From assembly GCA_024734495.1 (NCBI GenBank), contig JALMQS010000085.1, forward strand, positions 25,804,768 to 25,868,767: a stretch of 64,000 nucleotides of DNA. The letters run 5' to 3'. The notes below the pieces were generated by a model, which worked only from the letters and a program-made list of their open reading frames with translations, did no database searches and was not told the origin of the DNA. Source of the DNA: Forficula auricularia (lineage: Eukaryota; Arthropoda; Insecta; Dermaptera; Forficulidae). Below, piece by piece: positions 48,236-59,398 of the stretch; positions within the stretch are counted from its first letter, which is position 1; each line of letters starts with the position of its first letter. The translations under genes were made by a program, and so were the position numbers.

Positions 48236-49344
48236 AGCATAAACTAATTCAATTATTATTATTATTATATTAATAACAAAGTATGCGAAAATCAACCAAC
48301 TGGGTTCGAGCCTTCATACCTCCACCACTTCATCTGCTCTGCTCTTAGATCAAATGAGATAATGAAGATTTGACTACGAATTTCGGACTGCATGCATAGG
48401 TATCAGCTTTGATGCTTTTCCCAATAAAGCCTAGAGAGCTCGAATTCACATATACATTTTATTTTAATTTTGTTAAGAAAGAATGGTGTGGGTTCTTGGT
48501 GAAACATTTTGAAAAATTTTCCTTACTTTATTTATTTTAATTGCCTATTCATTTCACGTAGGTATTAAATATGTCTTCATGAGTGTGTGTCATGTATGTC
48601 TTTCTCTGTTAAAATATCCACTATAACTCAAGAACTGAAAGCCATAGAAAGTTCGTTCTTGTGCTAAAATGTATGCATTTCCAGAATAAAAAAGTGATTT
48701 CGCACTTCTAGCTTTAGAACGTTTGGCTGAAAAATACTGAAATTAAGAAAACATTCGAATCGTTAAAGGGAGAGCTCTTAAACAACTGTAGTTAATAAAT
48801 TCAAATTTTGCACAAAAGTTTTTAATTATAATTTGCACTTTAATGTCAAATTTTATTATTTTAACTCAAACCGTTCGCTGACCAAAATTTTAAAATAACC
48901 AAAATTTGGCATGTGAGAGAACATATTAAAATCTTGAAAAGCTTTTACCTTTTTCTATTTCTATTTCTTGCTTGTAAGATATTTTATTGATGAAGACGAA
49001 TAAGTTTTGCAGATAATTAATAGGATTTTGGGTCTCAGAAAAACTTCTATTTTAGTCCTAATTCAAAATAGAACAAGAGTATACTGTTAGATGACCTAGT
49101 TTCATTCTGGTTAATGACGAGTGGTACTCATGGTTCGTCCGAATATGTTATTATTATTAGTCAAATTACGTTTGTTTCTATTCGAAAGAAAAATAAATAG
49201 CTTGACCAATACTAGTTTTGGCACATTTAGCGTCTTGGTGCAACACTTTTTCAGCTTCCGACTAAACTATTAAAATTCTGTACACTGATATAATAATGTA
49301 CGTAAATAAATATATCTTATAATTTGAGTTCGAAAAAATAAATA

Positions 49345-49545
49345 TAGAGAAACTCCGTAAAATATGGTCTGAGAGCCTTAAATAAATCTGAATTTATAAT
49401 ATTTTTAAAAATTTCCGAATTCTTTTTTGTTTTTAAAATCTTTAAACGTCTCTATCTCTGTAAATTATGGTCTGAGAGTTAAAACAATCGAATTTATAAT
49501 ATTTGAAAAAAATTTTGTCTTTAAAATCTTTAAAGAGAACCGGTA
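49345..49545. repeat. repeat with AATCTTTAAACGTCTCTATCT, copy 1
   Basis: Units of about 100 bp carrying GGTCTGAGAG, AACAATCGAATTTATAA and TTTAAAATCTTTAAACG. The same unit forms a tandem pair at 63840-64000. Confidence 0.75.
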
Positions 49546-49775
49546 AGGTTTAGGAGAAGATACTTAGGTGGAAACGAGAGGTGAACCGCGACCTAATATG
49601 CTGTACACCTACTTCCACTTATAATTCCAAATATTTCCAAGTACTTCGAAATATTTCTAAGTACTTCAAGTATTTCCAAATAATTCCAACTAATTCCAAA
49701 TATTTCTAAGTACTTCCAAATATTTTCAAGTACTTCCAAATATTTTCAAGTACTTCCAAATATTCCCAAGTACTT

Positions 49776-50125
49776 AATTGATAGAGATTTTCTTTAGGAG
49801 ACGGACTGGTATAAATATGCAATTGGATGTTGATGAAAGCAGTCCACGGTGGTTGTAAAAAATAAGACTATAGAGGTTTTATTATTTTACCTTTATTTGT
49901 TAAACCGACGTTTCGGAGATTTATTCTCTCCTTCTTCAGGGTAACAAAAAGTCAATGAAAGTAGTTCAAAACATAATTACTTTCATTGACTTTTCTGTTA
50001 CCCTGAAGAAGGAGAGAATAAATCTCCGAAACGTCGGTTTAATAAATAAATGTAAAATAATAAAACCTCTATAGTCTTATTTTTTTTACAACCACCGTGG
50101 ACTGCTTTCATCAACATCCAATTGC
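49776..50125. mobile_element. fold-back element with two hammerhead-like cores, copy C
   Basis: Arms from GCAATTGGATGTTGATGAAA to TTTCATCAACATCCAATTGC, with an unpaired tail of about 43 nt on the left (49776-49818, containing GGAGACGGACTGGT). The direct repeat ATTCCCAAGTACTT flanks it (49762-49775, 50126-50139), though it lies in a tandem array. Cores at 49907-49939 (-) and 50003-50035 (+): CUGAAGA, GGAGA/UCUCC hairpin, GAAAC, GUC. Confidence 0.75.
50003..50035 (+). ncRNA. hammerhead-like core, right arm of copy C
   Basis: CUGAAGA 50003-50009, hairpin GGAGA/UCUCC, GAAA 50028-50031, GUC 50033-50035. Helix I is ACC (50000-50002) with GGU (50036-50038). Helix III would be only ACGU, which is self-complementary and needs a partner molecule. 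Confidence 0.55.
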
Positions 50126-50608
50126 ATTCCCAAGTACTTTCAAATATTTCCAAGTATTTCCAAAGAGGTGTACACCTTCTTCCAATCGCGGATCACCCCT
50201 CGGGTGGAAAGGTATAGGGAGTGGCGCTGCAAAATTTCGCCACTAGTAGCTCCACCGAAAGGTGGTAATTTGCCTCGTTTTTTGGAAATATTTCAAAAAC
50301 TGATTAAAAGAATAATATATATATATATATATATATATAAATTAATAAATAATAAATAAATTTAATTTAAATATTATTGTAATTTTTCAGTAAACCGCAT
50401 GTATATTCATCTAATCTCTTTTCAAATGACTCGGCCCCTATTTCGGTGGCCACATGTGCCCTGAGCTTTGCCCGGCACGCCCCATTCAGGATACCGTTCT
50501 GGATTTAGGAAACAACTAACTTAATACAAATACTATTTATTTTTCTTTTATATATAAATCAATGATGATGATAAATCGCCTCAGAAAATAGAGTCGGTTT
50601 AGATCTTA

Positions 50609-50811
50609 ATTGGGAGAGTCGGGTTAGCCGAGCCGGTTAACGCGCTGGCCCCGCTTCGGCATCGATCGATTATGACGATGTTGGAGCGGAAGGCCGGGGT
50701 TTGATTCTCGCTGGCAAATAAAAATTTCTACTGGCTAAAAACTCGGCACCCTTTTACTTATGTGCTGTCTAAATGGGCTTTGTTCCCGGTGACAATAAAT
50801 AAATAAAAAAA
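50609..50811 (+). mobile_element. tRNA-derived SINE, copy 2
   Basis: A box TTAGCCGAGCCGGTTAACG, B box GGGGTTTGATTCTCG and an AATAAATAAAAAAAA tail, as in 12213-12353. Flanked by AGATCTTA at 50601-50608 and 50812-50819. Confidence 0.8.
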
Positions 50812-51189
50812 AGATCTTAGTTAATAAATTTAAAAAATTAAATAAAAATTAAATTAAAAAACTCGTGAATGTAAATGTTCAAAAATACGGCCATTCACCT
50901 TTAAATTAGGAGTGACAGTGATTTGACGTTTGTACCATTAAAGACATTTCGCCAAGTTCGATTCGAGCGGGAGGCGTTCACTGCCAGACTACCCTTTACA
51001 GGTTTACAGGAAGCAACCAGACCCATTATGACGCCTCTGTAACTTCCAACTGAAAACCTCTACAGGGCTGAATTTTTTTTTCCAAAATATTGGTCCATGA
51101 GCTTAACTAAATTACCAAATTTCATATTTATATTGATTTATTGTTGATCTTGATCGCGGGGACTTGTTTTTCTGTTTAATGAGAAGGTT

Positions 51190-51871
51190 ATATGCTGTGA
51201 TTTACTCTCATTTATCTTCATTCCTCAAAGTTCCTGCATTAAGTATCTAGGACTTCACCTAGACTCAAAGCTTTCTTGGAGGGAACACATAAAAAAAAAG
51301 AAAAGAAATGGACCTTAAAGTTAGGCAAATGCACTGGCTCATTGGCAGAAGATCTCCTACCTCACTGGAAAATAAACTTTTAATTTATAAAGTGATTATA
51401 AAGCCTATTTGGACATACTGGAATTGAGCTATGGGGCTGCTCATGTAAGTCCAATATAAATATAATACAAAAATTCCAGTCAAAATTCCTTAGAATAAGT
51501 ACTGATGCACCGTGGTTTATTTCAAATAAGATAATCCACGAAGATCTCCGAGTGCCCTATGTGGAAGAAGTCGTTAGAAAAAGAGCCAACATCCACGTTG
51601 GAAAATTGGCATCACACCCTAATCAGACCCTCCACTCATTTGTCCGGATCCCCGAAAGAAGACGTCTGAAAAGAAGATGGCCCCAGGATCTCCACAATCC
51701 TGAATAATAACAAATTTATATAATTTTTTTTTCTTTTCTTTTCATTATCTTGTCTAGTCTCATAGGAGACTACCTTGTAACTATTGTAAATATTTCACAT
51801 AGAAAATTGGCTCATAGAAATCCTGTAAATATGTAATTTCTGATTGCCTATAATAAATAAAAAAAAAAATA
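51190..51871 (+). pseudogene. Jockey-type LINE 3' fragment with poly-A tail
   Basis: Conceptual translation gives KYLGLHLDSKLSW, YKVIIKPIWTYGIELWG and RISTDAPWFISNKIIHEDL across frameshifts, the region after the RT domain of Jockey-clade LINEs. The 3' end has AATAAATAAAAAAAAAA at 51853-51871. It is 5'-truncated and dead. Confidence 0.8.
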
Positions 51872-52503
51872 TTTATATTGTTTATAGCATAGGACTTAGG
51901 AGAATGTCATTCAAAAAGAAAACTAATGATTTTAAAGCATTAGTTTATATGATACTATTGATTGTTTTATTATAAGATGAGAATTCAATGGTAAAAGGGG
52001 CATCGAAAAAGTTATTATACCAAACTTTTTGACTTTAATATTTTTCTAGGCTATAACTTTGATTTGTATTTGGCGTCCTTGCAATGCCGTAGCTCTTAAG
52101 AAAGCGCCTACCTACTATCCGCTTTTTTTTTAGTAATTTTCCTTGTTAAAATTTTAATGAAATAATCGATCATCCGCACATTTATTAAAAAAGTTAGAAT
52201 TTATTTACCCTAGCCTAATCTAGAAAAGGCACAGCACTTTATTATTTTTCTAGACTATAACTGTATGTTTTTTGTCAGTGTATTTTTATTCTAATTTAAA
52301 TAGGGACAATTATAGTATAATGTAGATAAAATTATAAATTCCAAATTATAAAATTAATAATAGAAACTTGTATACTAAGAAATGTAACTTGGAACCAATA
52401 AAGGCTATAATTGAAAAGTTTTTGTTTTGCCGAGAGTAGCAGAGTTGTTGATTCACAAAGAGAAACAAAGAGGTTGTCCTCTGCTTGATGCAAATAAACA
52501 TAC

Positions 52504-52656
52504 TGTTAAGTCAATGATGGAATCTGATGGCGGTAACCATGGAGACGCTTGATGTTTACTTATTATTATTGTTTTGTTTTGGTGTCTCGCAAATAAAGGT
52601 TTTGTTTACATTTACGCCTAGTCCTTTTATTTAACTATTCGAATAAGAACATAACA
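52504..52656 (+). mobile_element. short 5' LTR of a Ty3/Gypsy element
   Basis: A TG...CA segment from TGTTAAGTCAATGATGG to AAGAACATAACA, containing AATAAAGG as a polyadenylation signal. It is followed at once by ACTGGCGACGAGGATT, where the primer-binding site should be, and by the gag-pol frame. No 3' LTR is found, so the limits are inferred. Confidence 0.6.
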
Positions 52657-52672
52657 ACTGGCGACGAGGATT

Positions 52673-54406
52673 ATGGAAGGTCAAGCATTTACATTTGAGC
52701 AAGTGAAAGAACTTCTAGAGAAGACATTACAAACGACTCAACATGGTAATGAACGGCTTATCGATTCAATTTCCCAGCGTGTAACGGAATTTAATTATGA
52801 TCCAGAAAATAATAATACATTTGATATTTGGATCAGCCGGTTTGAAGATATATTCAGAAAAGAAGGTACTATATTGAAGGAAGAGACTCGAGTTCGGATT
52901 TTGATATCAAAGTTAAGTAACACCGTATTTAAACGTTATTCAGATATTATTTTACCACATAAGCCCTCAGATTTTTCTTTTGATGAAACCATAAAAAAGT
53001 TAACTAAACATTTTGGTCGATCAATATCAACGTTTCAAAAGAGATATAATTGTTTAAAAACAAAAAAAAATCCAAGAGATTCTTTCACATCATATGGAGC
53101 AACTGTCAATGCTAATTGTGAAAAATTCGGTTTTAAAAATATCTCAGTAGACCAATTCAAGTGCCTTATTTTTGTTTGCGGCTTGCAGGCTCCTGGAGAA
53201 GCTGAAATCCGTACTCATCTTTTAGCAAAAATGGATTCACACCCAGAGATGACGATTGAGACGATTATTGAAGAATGCCAGAGATTTGAAAATGTTAAAC
53301 ATGATTCAAATTTAATAGAATTTAGAGCAAAGGGTGAACAAAAGGAAGTATATGGCGTACTCTCAAGAAACAACCGACGTGAAATAAATCAAGGGTCAAA
53401 GTCAGAACTTTATAAAAATACGAATACTAAATCGAATTTTCCATCTTACCCTTGCTGGTTATGTGGCCAAATGCATTATGTCCGGTTTTGCCCGTACTCC
53501 CAGCATAAATGCAGAACGTGTAATGGAATGGGGCATAAAGAGGGATTTTGTCCCCGATACAAGCGATATACGCCATTTAAAAATAATTGTATAGGTACTG
53601 AGCCAGCTGAAGAAGTCTACAAAAGTGAAGATAATACGCTCACTCAACTTAATATGGTCTTTTCGTTACAGGACTCACCATTTCTAAGTAAGCGCAAATT
53701 TATAACTATATTAATTAATAACAAACCAATCAAATTTCAAATTGATACGGCATCAGATATCTCGTTAATATCGATAAAAAATTGGAAATGTTTAGACAGA
53801 CCGCAGTATAATAAAACTTCACATATCGCAAAATCAGCTTCAGGAGAAACTATAGATTTCCTTGGGAACTTTCTATGTACCTTTACTTTTGAAAACAAAA
53901 AGGTCAATGGTCAATTATTCATTATAAGGAATAATGATATAAATATTTTAGGAATCGATATGATAGATTTATTAGGATTTTGGGATGTTCCAATTAATCA
54001 AATTTGTGATGGTTCTTTAAATCAGAGCTATTCTATCAATCTTAATAATACAGAATCAATTATTAAAGAGGTTCAAGAAAAATATTCACAAGTCTTTGAA
54101 CCTGGTTTGGGTTGTTGTACAAAGGTTAAAGCTCAATTATATCTACAGACGGGAGCCAAACCCGTTTTTAAATCCAAACGTCCGGTGCCTTATGCAGCTA
54201 TAGAAACTGTAGATAAAGAAATCAATCGGTTAGTAGATCTTAATGTAATTTCACCGATTACTTATTCTGAATGGGCCGCCCCAATATTAGTAATCAGAAA
54301 AGTTGATGGTTCTTTACGAATTTGTGCAGATTTTTCGACAGGGTTAAACGATTGCTTACAATTACATCACCATTGCCCTTACCTGAAGATATATTTTATA
54401 CGTTAA
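52673..54406 (+). pseudogene. Ty3/Gypsy gag-pol, 3'-truncated
   Basis: Starts 17 bases after the LTR. Gag-like region (residues 1 to about 250), two CCHC knuckles (CWLCGQMHYVRFC, CRTCNGMGHKEGFC; residues about 262-300), an aspartic protease with FQIDTASDISLIS (about 360), then the start of reverse transcriptase (NVISPITYSEWAAPILVIRK). A one-base frameshift between about 54340 and 54375 puts the next RT part in another frame (54322-54555, FSKLDLAEAYLQ, LPFGIKS). The element stops there, before the YxDD box, RNase H and integrase. Confidence 0.88.
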
Positions 54407-54559
54407 TTGGTGGATGTATTTTTTCAAAGTTAGATCTGGCAGAAGCATATCTTCAGGTAGAAGCGGCTGAGGAATCAAGGAAATTTTTAACTATTAACAC
54501 ACACCGCGGGTTATTTCAATATAATAGACTGCCCTTTGGCATTAAATCAGTATTATATA

Positions 54560-54604
<45 letters not shown>

Positions 54605-54613
54605 TATTTGTTT

Positions 54614-54652
54614 GAGACTATAGTTTCGAAGACTTGGTCTTCATCATCAGTC
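54614..54652 (-). ncRNA. hammerhead ribozyme motif downstream of the Penelope-like endonuclease
   Basis: Minus strand: CUGAUGA, helix II GAAGAC-CAA-GUCUUC, GAAA, ACUAUAGU, GUC. Helix I is only GA/UC. Core and helix III are the same as in fold-back copy B. Confidence 0.72.
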
Positions 54653-54847
54653 TTTCTTCAATTATAAATGTTTTTCATGGAGTCAATATCATATGGATAT
54701 TGAAAACTTGGTGTTCCTTCGTCACTGCTGGTCGGCTAGGAACTAATAAAGACATTCTCTTCGGTTCACATTCAAATATAACAATATGTTTCCCTTTCTC
54801 CTTTCTCCTTAGAAAGGCTGACAAAAGAAGGGTTTTTTTTTTTTCTT

Positions 54848-55168
54848 TTATCTTTTGTTAGCAAACATCTTAAGCAGATTACTATTCGATAACTCTATTT
54901 GATTGTTCAAACAGAGTTTTGAATTTCTATTGAATGATTTCAAAATTTCTAAAGATTCGATTGCGCTAATTAATTTTGGGTTCTTTTCTCCTTTTATTAA
55001 TCTAATACCGGTTCCTTCTGGGAAGGAGTGATTGTTTGAATTTAAATGATCCGCAAAAGAATTTTCGCACTTTTTATTTTTAAAATCCCTTATATGTTCA
55101 TTTAATCGAATTTTCAGATTTCTCTCTGTCTTCCCTACATATATTGCTTCGCAATCTTTGCATTTCAA
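54848..55168 (-). pseudogene. Penelope-like GIY-YIG endonuclease
   Basis: 106 codons with CKDCEAIYVGKTERNLKIRL and NEHIRDF; the GVYSLKC part of the GIY motif lies just upstream in the shifted frame. It continues with FADHLNSNNHSF and ESLEILK, typical of the domain's C-terminal half. Apart from the frameshift the domain looks complete. Confidence 0.85.
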
Positions 55169-55399
55169 ACTATAAACCCCCTTCTTTTTCTATATTTGGT
55201 AATTTGTCTTTTTTTATTTGAACCTAAATCTTTTCCTAGAGTAATTGGAGATTTGAATACTGTTTTGAACCCTAATTTTTTCAATTTTTGTTTTAATTTT
55301 TCCGAAATTTGTCCATAATATGGGAGAACTATTCTAGGATTTTCTTTTTCTTTTTCATTCTTTTGTGAATATATTGATTCCATGGTTAATTTTTCAATT

Positions 55400-57346
55400 T
55401 TTTTTATATAACATTTGGTCTATAAGGCTTTTTTTTAGCACAAGTACGAACTTTCTACGACTCTTCATTCTTAAAATATCGTGGGTATCTGAATCCAGAC
55501 ACACAGACAAAATGATTTTTCTCATTTTTCAAGACAGTGAGCAACAAAGAAAAAAAGAAAATTTTCCCTTAAATCAAATACCTATTAGGGTAATAGAAGT
55601 AAAAATCGGTTTGCCTAAAGCAGCACTTCTTAAACTTTTTTCATTCGCTACCCAATTATGATTGAGAACATTTTTGTTAACCCCAGATTATATGTAGGTA
55701 TAGTTATATAGAAAAACCAACATTTTTACTAGTAAATCATAAAGAAATTTACAATATTTTAAAGCAAATCTTTTTTAAACAAATCTATTATACGTACAGG
55801 GGGGCCCACTAACCCCTAGCTTCATGACACCCTCCGCCCAGTTTCATGAAAACACAATCCCCCCACATTCATTGAAATTATTCCATCCCTTCATTTTATT
55901 CACTTTCTTCGAAATATCTCAAAAACTGCTGAAACTATTTTGATAAAATAAATTGAGCGAAACCATGGCGTTTTTATCTACAAAAAACGCTTTAATGAGT
56001 GAGTGTCAAAAAATTATCTTTTTCGAAATATTAATTGTTTTGTCTTTTAGTAAGTACGTATATTACCAAATTTTGTGTACCTACAGACCTACACTCTAGC
56101 TCAAAAACTAGTGTGAATATCAAAACGAAATTTCAAGTGTAGTTGTTGTACATTGAGATTAAGAATTGATCAGAATTTGGTTGAAATGGAACCAATAATT
56201 GATGCAGGGGTGGGTTTAAAAAATTTAAATTTTTAAATTTTTAAACAAAAAAGAAAAAAACAGAAATTAATATAAAACGGTCTTAAAATAAAAAAGAGAT
56301 TAAATGGGGGGGGGGTTGTCCTAGACCCTTTGATCGATTTGTACGAAATTTCTCCAATGCACCCTATATGTGGAAATGATCATTATGTGAAATTGATCAT
56401 GGCCCATAAGAGGAGGTGTTCAAAAATAGGAGTGAGGTGTATCGTAAAGTCTTCTGATTGGCTATATAAGCTTATTTTGAATTTATTTTTAGTCGCTGAC
56501 TAATATAATTTTTTCATTGTCATTGTCGTTTTATGTTTTCGACCCCAAAATTTAGTTACGTGACTTAAAATGGGGTGGTCGCAACCATTGTCGTAGTAAT
56601 GATAAATACATAATTGAAGCTTCGTAATAATGGAATTTCTATTTTTCTAGGGGGAACAATGAGTTTTGTAGGCAGTATTTATCTAAATTTCCACTTAAAT
56701 TTCAGGTTGAGGTAAATAAAATCATATAAGGACTTTTCTTAAAGTATATTTAATTTCCGTCAGAAAAGTTATATGAGAGAAATGTCTAAAATGAATAGTT
56801 ATGTAAATGTAAATATTTTTTTAATATAAAAATTCAAGATTGATTCATAAAATTTCGAATTTGGTTGATGATTCGATTTCAATAAAAAATTTCACCTTAA
56901 TACTAAGCCACACTTTATCTCAAACTGCTTTTAATTTTGTAAAATAATATTTACTTTTCTCAAAAAAAGTATTTATTTTTGAAATTTTAATCCTTTCTAT
57001 CTACTTAAATAGTCTGGCTCCTAATTATAGAAAATGAACTTTCTTTTAGTAAATTAAAATATCAAAATGTTTCTTCATTACATTTTTTGAATATGTAAAA
57101 TATCTAAGCAGGATTTATGTAACATTCCAAATAAATTTCACAATCACTGTCTAACCCATTCAGGTACACACATTTATATAATGACCATTATTAAAAACAT
57201 TTAATTTGAAACTGAAAAGTAATATGACTGAAATGTCTAAAATCAATAGTTTAGGCGTGAAAAAATATTCCATTATTCTAGAGTGGATGGACTTGAATCA
57301 ATGACAAATAAGGTGTCTGATGTCGAGACATCCTCTGCATATAACA
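55400..57346. other. repeat remnants without a gene
   Basis: 55440-55660 is an inverted copy of the TTAAGAACG repeat and 55840-56400 an inverted copy of the CATACCCTGTATGG family. 56400-57346 is AT-rich and I recognise nothing. Confidence 0.55.
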
Positions 57347-58352
57347 GACCAAAATAATTATAAATGAGATAGAAATCGATCTTATTTTATCGATTTCATC
57401 TATCTGAAGGTTCACACTATGTATATAATATAAGAAAATAGCAATTTGATTTTTTAGTTTAAAAGAAATTGTATGAAAAGATTCAATTTCTTCTCAGCGA
57501 ATCAACTAGAAATGGTCAAGAGTTTTATTTTTTCCTCATTAGATATTTATTCAAATCTATTGAAATTTCATATTTGAGTGTTGAATTTATTTATCTTTTA
57601 TAGCAAATAATTATTTTTAGGGAAATTTGCATTTTAAAGGGTAGTTTATTTGAAGTTCAAATTGCGGAAAACGCCAATAACTCCGCTGAAGATTTTTTTA
57701 AAAAATAATTTTTAAGAAAAAATAAAAACCGACTTCAAAAAAATTATAAATGCAACAAATAAAATACACTAAAAGGTATAAAATAATTATTGTCTTATTT
57801 AGTTACAACTAAACGACGAAGTATTAACATGAAATTACTTTTTGAAGTTGGTGCCAAACATATACCTTTTATGAATCGCACTCGACGGATCTTACTTAGT
57901 ACGTTTGGAGGGTATGCTCGCTTATAGGTATAGTTTGTTTGGCACCGACTTCAAAAAGCAATTTCATGTTAATATTTCGTCGTTTAGATTGTAACTAAAT
58001 AAGATAATAATTATTTTATATCTTTTAGTGTATTTTATTTGTTGCATTTAATTTTTTGAAGTCGGTTTTTAGTTTTTTCTTAAAAATTATTTTTAGTGAT
58101 CATATCATCGAGAACTTGACCAAATTAATATGACACCATCCCTAAGACACCCCCTTTCGGATAAAAAAGAACCATCGAAATCGGTTAATAAACAAAAGAG
58201 GTTAGGTCTAAACAAACCTAATAAAAAAGGTCTAATACCTATGAAAAAAATCGAAAAAAAATGGGACCAATCGGAAGCTAGACTCGGACCCAATGCAAAA
58301 AAAATTTTCAAAATCGGTTGACAATTGGCGGAGAAATGAGGTAACATAGGCA

Positions 58353-58393
<41 letters not shown>

Positions 58394-59394
58394 CAGTCGA
58401 ATAGAGAACCTCCTCCTTTTTTGAAGTCGGTTAAAAATATAAAAATTAATAGATATTATAAAACAATTAATTATTAATCATTTAATTTAATTTTGAACGA
58501 AATCACATAAGAACTTTTTGAGGAAAATGGTCAAAAAAACGATGTTTTTTGAAAGCACGAGTTGCCTTTGAAAAAAGTTAAAAAGTCATATGAAACGAAA
58601 CATTGACTTGTGACATGGAGGTGAATTTTAAAATGTTTCTAAAACGGCCTTTCATAGACGGTTTTCGGGGTTTTTGACAATTTTCTCAAAAAGTACTGAA
58701 TCGATTTCGTTCAAAATTAAATTAAATGATTAATAATTAATTGTTTTTATAATATCTATCAATTTCATATTTTTAAAAAAATTTGCACCTGAGTTATTAG
58801 CGTTTTTTTAAATTGGACTTCAAATAAACTACCCTTGAAAATCCAAATTTCCTAATAATAATAATTTGATAAAAAAAATGAATAAAAATAACTCACAGAT
58901 ATGAAATTTCAATACGATTTGAATAAATATCTAATGAAAATAAAAATAAAACTTTTGTTTATTTCTAGTTGATTCGCTCCCGGAGAGAAGAAATTGAATC
59001 TTTTCATACAATTTATTAATTTCATAATATATTTTTAAAAATATTTCAAAGTAGTGATTAGCTGTTTTTTAAATTAGACTTCAAATAAACTAACCTTTAA
59101 AATGCTTCTAATAAAAATTATTTGATATAAAACATAAAAGAAAATATTTTATAGATATGAAGTTTTAATATATTTAATTGAATATGTGAAGAAAAAATTA
59201 AACCCGTATGCCATTTCTAGTCGACTCGCCGCCCTAGTGAGGAAACTGAATGTTTTCATAACATTTCATTTAAACTACAAAATTCTTAATTGAAATGCTA
59301 TTTTCTTATATTAGAATGATTATACGTACCTTCACACTAGATTAAATGGATAAAATAAGATCGTTTTCTTTCTCATTTATAAATCTATTGGTCT
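57347..59394. repeat. 2-kb fold-back structure with nested palindromes
   Basis: The left part (GACCAAAATAATTATAAATG, TATAAGAAAATAGCAATTTG, GAAAAGATTCAATTTCTTCT) is inverted on the right (AGAAGAAATTGAATCTTTTC, CTATTTTCTTATATTAGA, ATAAATCTATTGGTC). The right side has the inner unit twice (58800-59010, 59060-59280). The centre contains the CCGACTTCAAAAA fold-back (57700-58440), a poly-A run (58353-58390) and another palindrome (about 58441-58520 with 58690-58770). Confidence 0.7.
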
Positions 59395-59398
59395 AGTT

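Larger units (their letters stand above)
49576..50203. mobile_element. MITE copy 3 with internal 20-bp minisatellite, split by a fold-back element
   Basis: Ends GAGAGGTGAACCGCGA and TCGCGGATCACCCCTC. Inside is a minisatellite based on CCAAATATTTCCAAGTACTT. It is interrupted at 49776-50125 by copy C of the hammerhead fold-back family. Confidence 0.75.
54554..55400 (-). mobile_element. 5'-truncated Penelope-like element at the break in the Gypsy element
   Basis: Minus strand. The C-terminal RT tail (55383-55165) and the GIY-YIG endonuclease (55168-54848) are separated by a single frameshift in an A/G run near 55180. Downstream lie a hammerhead motif (54614-54652) and a (TA)n tract (54566-54602), the same arrangement as at 3540-4690. 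Confidence 0.8.
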
